Assembly (NCBI GenBank): GCA_021775195.1
Contig: JAJFIG010000498.1
Location: forward strand, 1-6,996
Length of the DNA: 6,996 nucleotides
Reading direction: 5' to 3'
Source of the DNA: Rhodospirillales bacterium
Lineage (GTDB): Bacteria > Pseudomonadota > Alphaproteobacteria > Rhodospirillales > 2-02-FULL-58-16
A program made the translations under genes and the position numbers. The notes below the pieces were generated by a model that saw only the letters and a program-made list of their open reading frames with translations, was not told where the DNA came from and did not search any database. This document shows, piece by piece, positions 6,135 to 6,996 of this stretch. The stretch's first letter is position 1; each line of letters begins with the position of its first letter.

Positions 6135-6827
6135 ATGACTGAAATCAATGCCCATCAGCGCAAAATGCTGATTTGTACCGGTGTCGCCGCGGCGCTGGGG
6201 GCCCTCGTCGTCGGCATCGGCGAGTTCACCTTCCAGTTCTCGCCAATGGGCGGCTATGAAGGCGCGGACTATCTTTATTTCCTCGATGTCAGCCGTGAAC
6301 GGCTGACCCTGGGTCATTTCATCGGCGTCCTGGCGGCGCCGCTGTATCTCGTCGGCTATTGGCACATCGCCCAGATGCTGCGCCCGGCGGCACGGTGGAT
6401 CGCGGCGACGGTGTTCGGTCTCGGCGTCTATGCCTTCATCATCGGCGACGTCTGGCTCGGCGGCCGGGTCAATCTGGCCTTCACCGTGAAGACCCGGGAA
6501 ATGGCCCCGGATGCCTTGAAAACCCTGTTCAGCGATCTGCTCACCGACGTCAGCGCCCATAACGAGCCGTTGATCAACATCGTCCGGGTCCTGGTGCTGA
6601 TCATTTCAGTCCTCATGGTCTGCGGGATTTTTACCGGCAAATCGCTCTATCCGCGCTGGATCGTCATCTTCTCGCCGATCGTCATCGTGATCCAAATCTT
6701 CGCGGTCTACACCATGGTTCCGGGCGTCGGCGTTTACCTGCTGCCGGCGGCGATGAATATCGCCCACCTCGTCTTTTTCACGCTGTCGACCTGGGCCGCC
6801 ATGCAAATCCAAGTCGCGGATCGTTGA
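6135..6827 (+). CDS. Six-helix integral membrane protein, DUF6796-like
   Basis: A 230-aa polytopic inner-membrane protein. Hydrophobic segments lie at about 11-29, 57-79, 87-108, 146-166, 174-195 and 205-223, giving six predicted helices. Between helices 1 and 2 is a periplasmic or cytoplasmic loop with the segment DVSRERLTLGHFIGV, and helix 2 carries AAPLYLVGYWHI. This pattern recalls DUF6796 family membrane proteins, whose function is not known; I base this on memory of the family's look, not on a search. The loop at 109-145 is polar, with a predicted amphipathic helix (APDALKTLFSDLL). There is no obvious catalytic motif, though H61, W76, H77, D105 and H142 could be of interest. The gene starts 71 bp after the FG-GAP/UnbV gene with no clear terminator between, so co-transcription is likely. 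Codon use matches the flanking chromosome. Confidence 0.82.
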   Translation: MTEINAHQRKMLICTGVAAALGALVVGIGEFTFQFSPMGGYEGADYLYFLDVSRERLTLGHFIGVLAAPLYLVGYWHIAQMLRPAARWIAATVFGLGVYAFIIGDVWLGGRVNLAFTVKTREMAPDALKTLFSDLLTDVSAHNEPLINIVRVLVLIISVLMVCGIFTGKSLYPRWIVIFSPIVIVIQIFAVYTMVPGVGVYLLPAAMNIAHLVFFTLSTWAAMQIQVADR

Positions 6828-6868
6828 GCGACCGGGGGGCCGGCGGGCGTTTTACGAACGCGGCAGCA

Positions 6869-6996
6869 ATGCCAGGTATTGGCCTTCGCATCGCCATCGC
6901 GGCGCTGGCGCTGTTCGGCCTCGTTGGCGTCGTGCCGGTCAGCCTGGCCGAACTGTCGGCCGGTGGCGCCTGTCCCCACCTGGGCCCGTTGCCAGC
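6869..6996 (+). CDS. N-terminus of an unrecognised membrane or exported protein, cut by window edge
   Basis: The frame from the ATG at 6869 is open to the window end (42 codons). It encodes a short positively charged start, a hydrophobic segment (about residues 6-26, rich in Ala, Leu, Val and Ile), then a polar stretch with Cys in the motif ACPHLGPLPA. That fits an N-terminal transmembrane helix or signal peptide followed by an extracytoplasmic Cys-containing loop. The frame is also open upstream to a TTG at 6824 that overlaps the previous stop codon, so the start is uncertain; no strong ribosome site precedes the ATG. Direction and closeness (41 bp) suggest an operon with the six-helix protein. 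Function is unknown. Confidence 0.6.
   Translation, partial: MPGIGLRIAIAALALFGLVGVVPVSLAELSAGGACPHLGPLP

Overview
The window looks like chromosomal DNA of a GC-rich alphaproteobacterium, plausibly Rhodospirillales-like. The evidence is the high-GC coding bias of most genes and the minus-strand order histone deacetylase-family gene, xseB, polyprenyl synthase, which I know from that group (often followed by dxs, here beyond the left edge). The taxon is an inference; there is no rRNA or other marker to fix it.

Left block (1-1491, minus strand): an HDAC/AcuC/acetylpolyamine amidohydrolase-family deacylase (308 aa), then exonuclease VII small subunit xseB, then the first 69 codons of an IspA-type (farnesyl/geranyl) diphosphate synthase cut by the window edge. 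xseB and the synthase are 7 bases apart and probably co-transcribed.

Central low-GC island (about 1640-2916): an AT-rich spacer with a candidate sigma70-type promoter and a perfect 14-bp palindrome, then one plus-strand gene for a predicted 358-aa exported lipoprotein of unknown function. Its base composition and codon use (many ATA and A/T-ending codons) differ sharply from both sides, which suggests recent transfer. It ends 18 bases before the stop of the convergent gene on its right.

Right block (2917-6996): a minus-strand periplasmic protein fusing a seven-repeat WD40 propeller to a C-terminal class I cytochrome c domain lies divergent from a plus-strand CRTAC1-like protein with seven FG-GAP/VCBS calcium-loop repeats plus an ASPIC/UnbV domain. 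They share a 222-bp intergenic region. Two membrane-protein genes follow on the plus strand: a six-helix protein resembling the DUF6796 family, and the N-terminus of another membrane or exported protein cut by the right edge.

The divergent pair suggests an envelope-located electron-transfer or protein-interaction module built from two seven-bladed propellers, but no substrate or partner can be read from the sequence. The most novel items are the orphan lipoprotein island with its palindrome and the WD40-cytochrome c / FG-GAP-UnbV pair. I see no tRNA, rRNA, CRISPR array, transposase or IS end.
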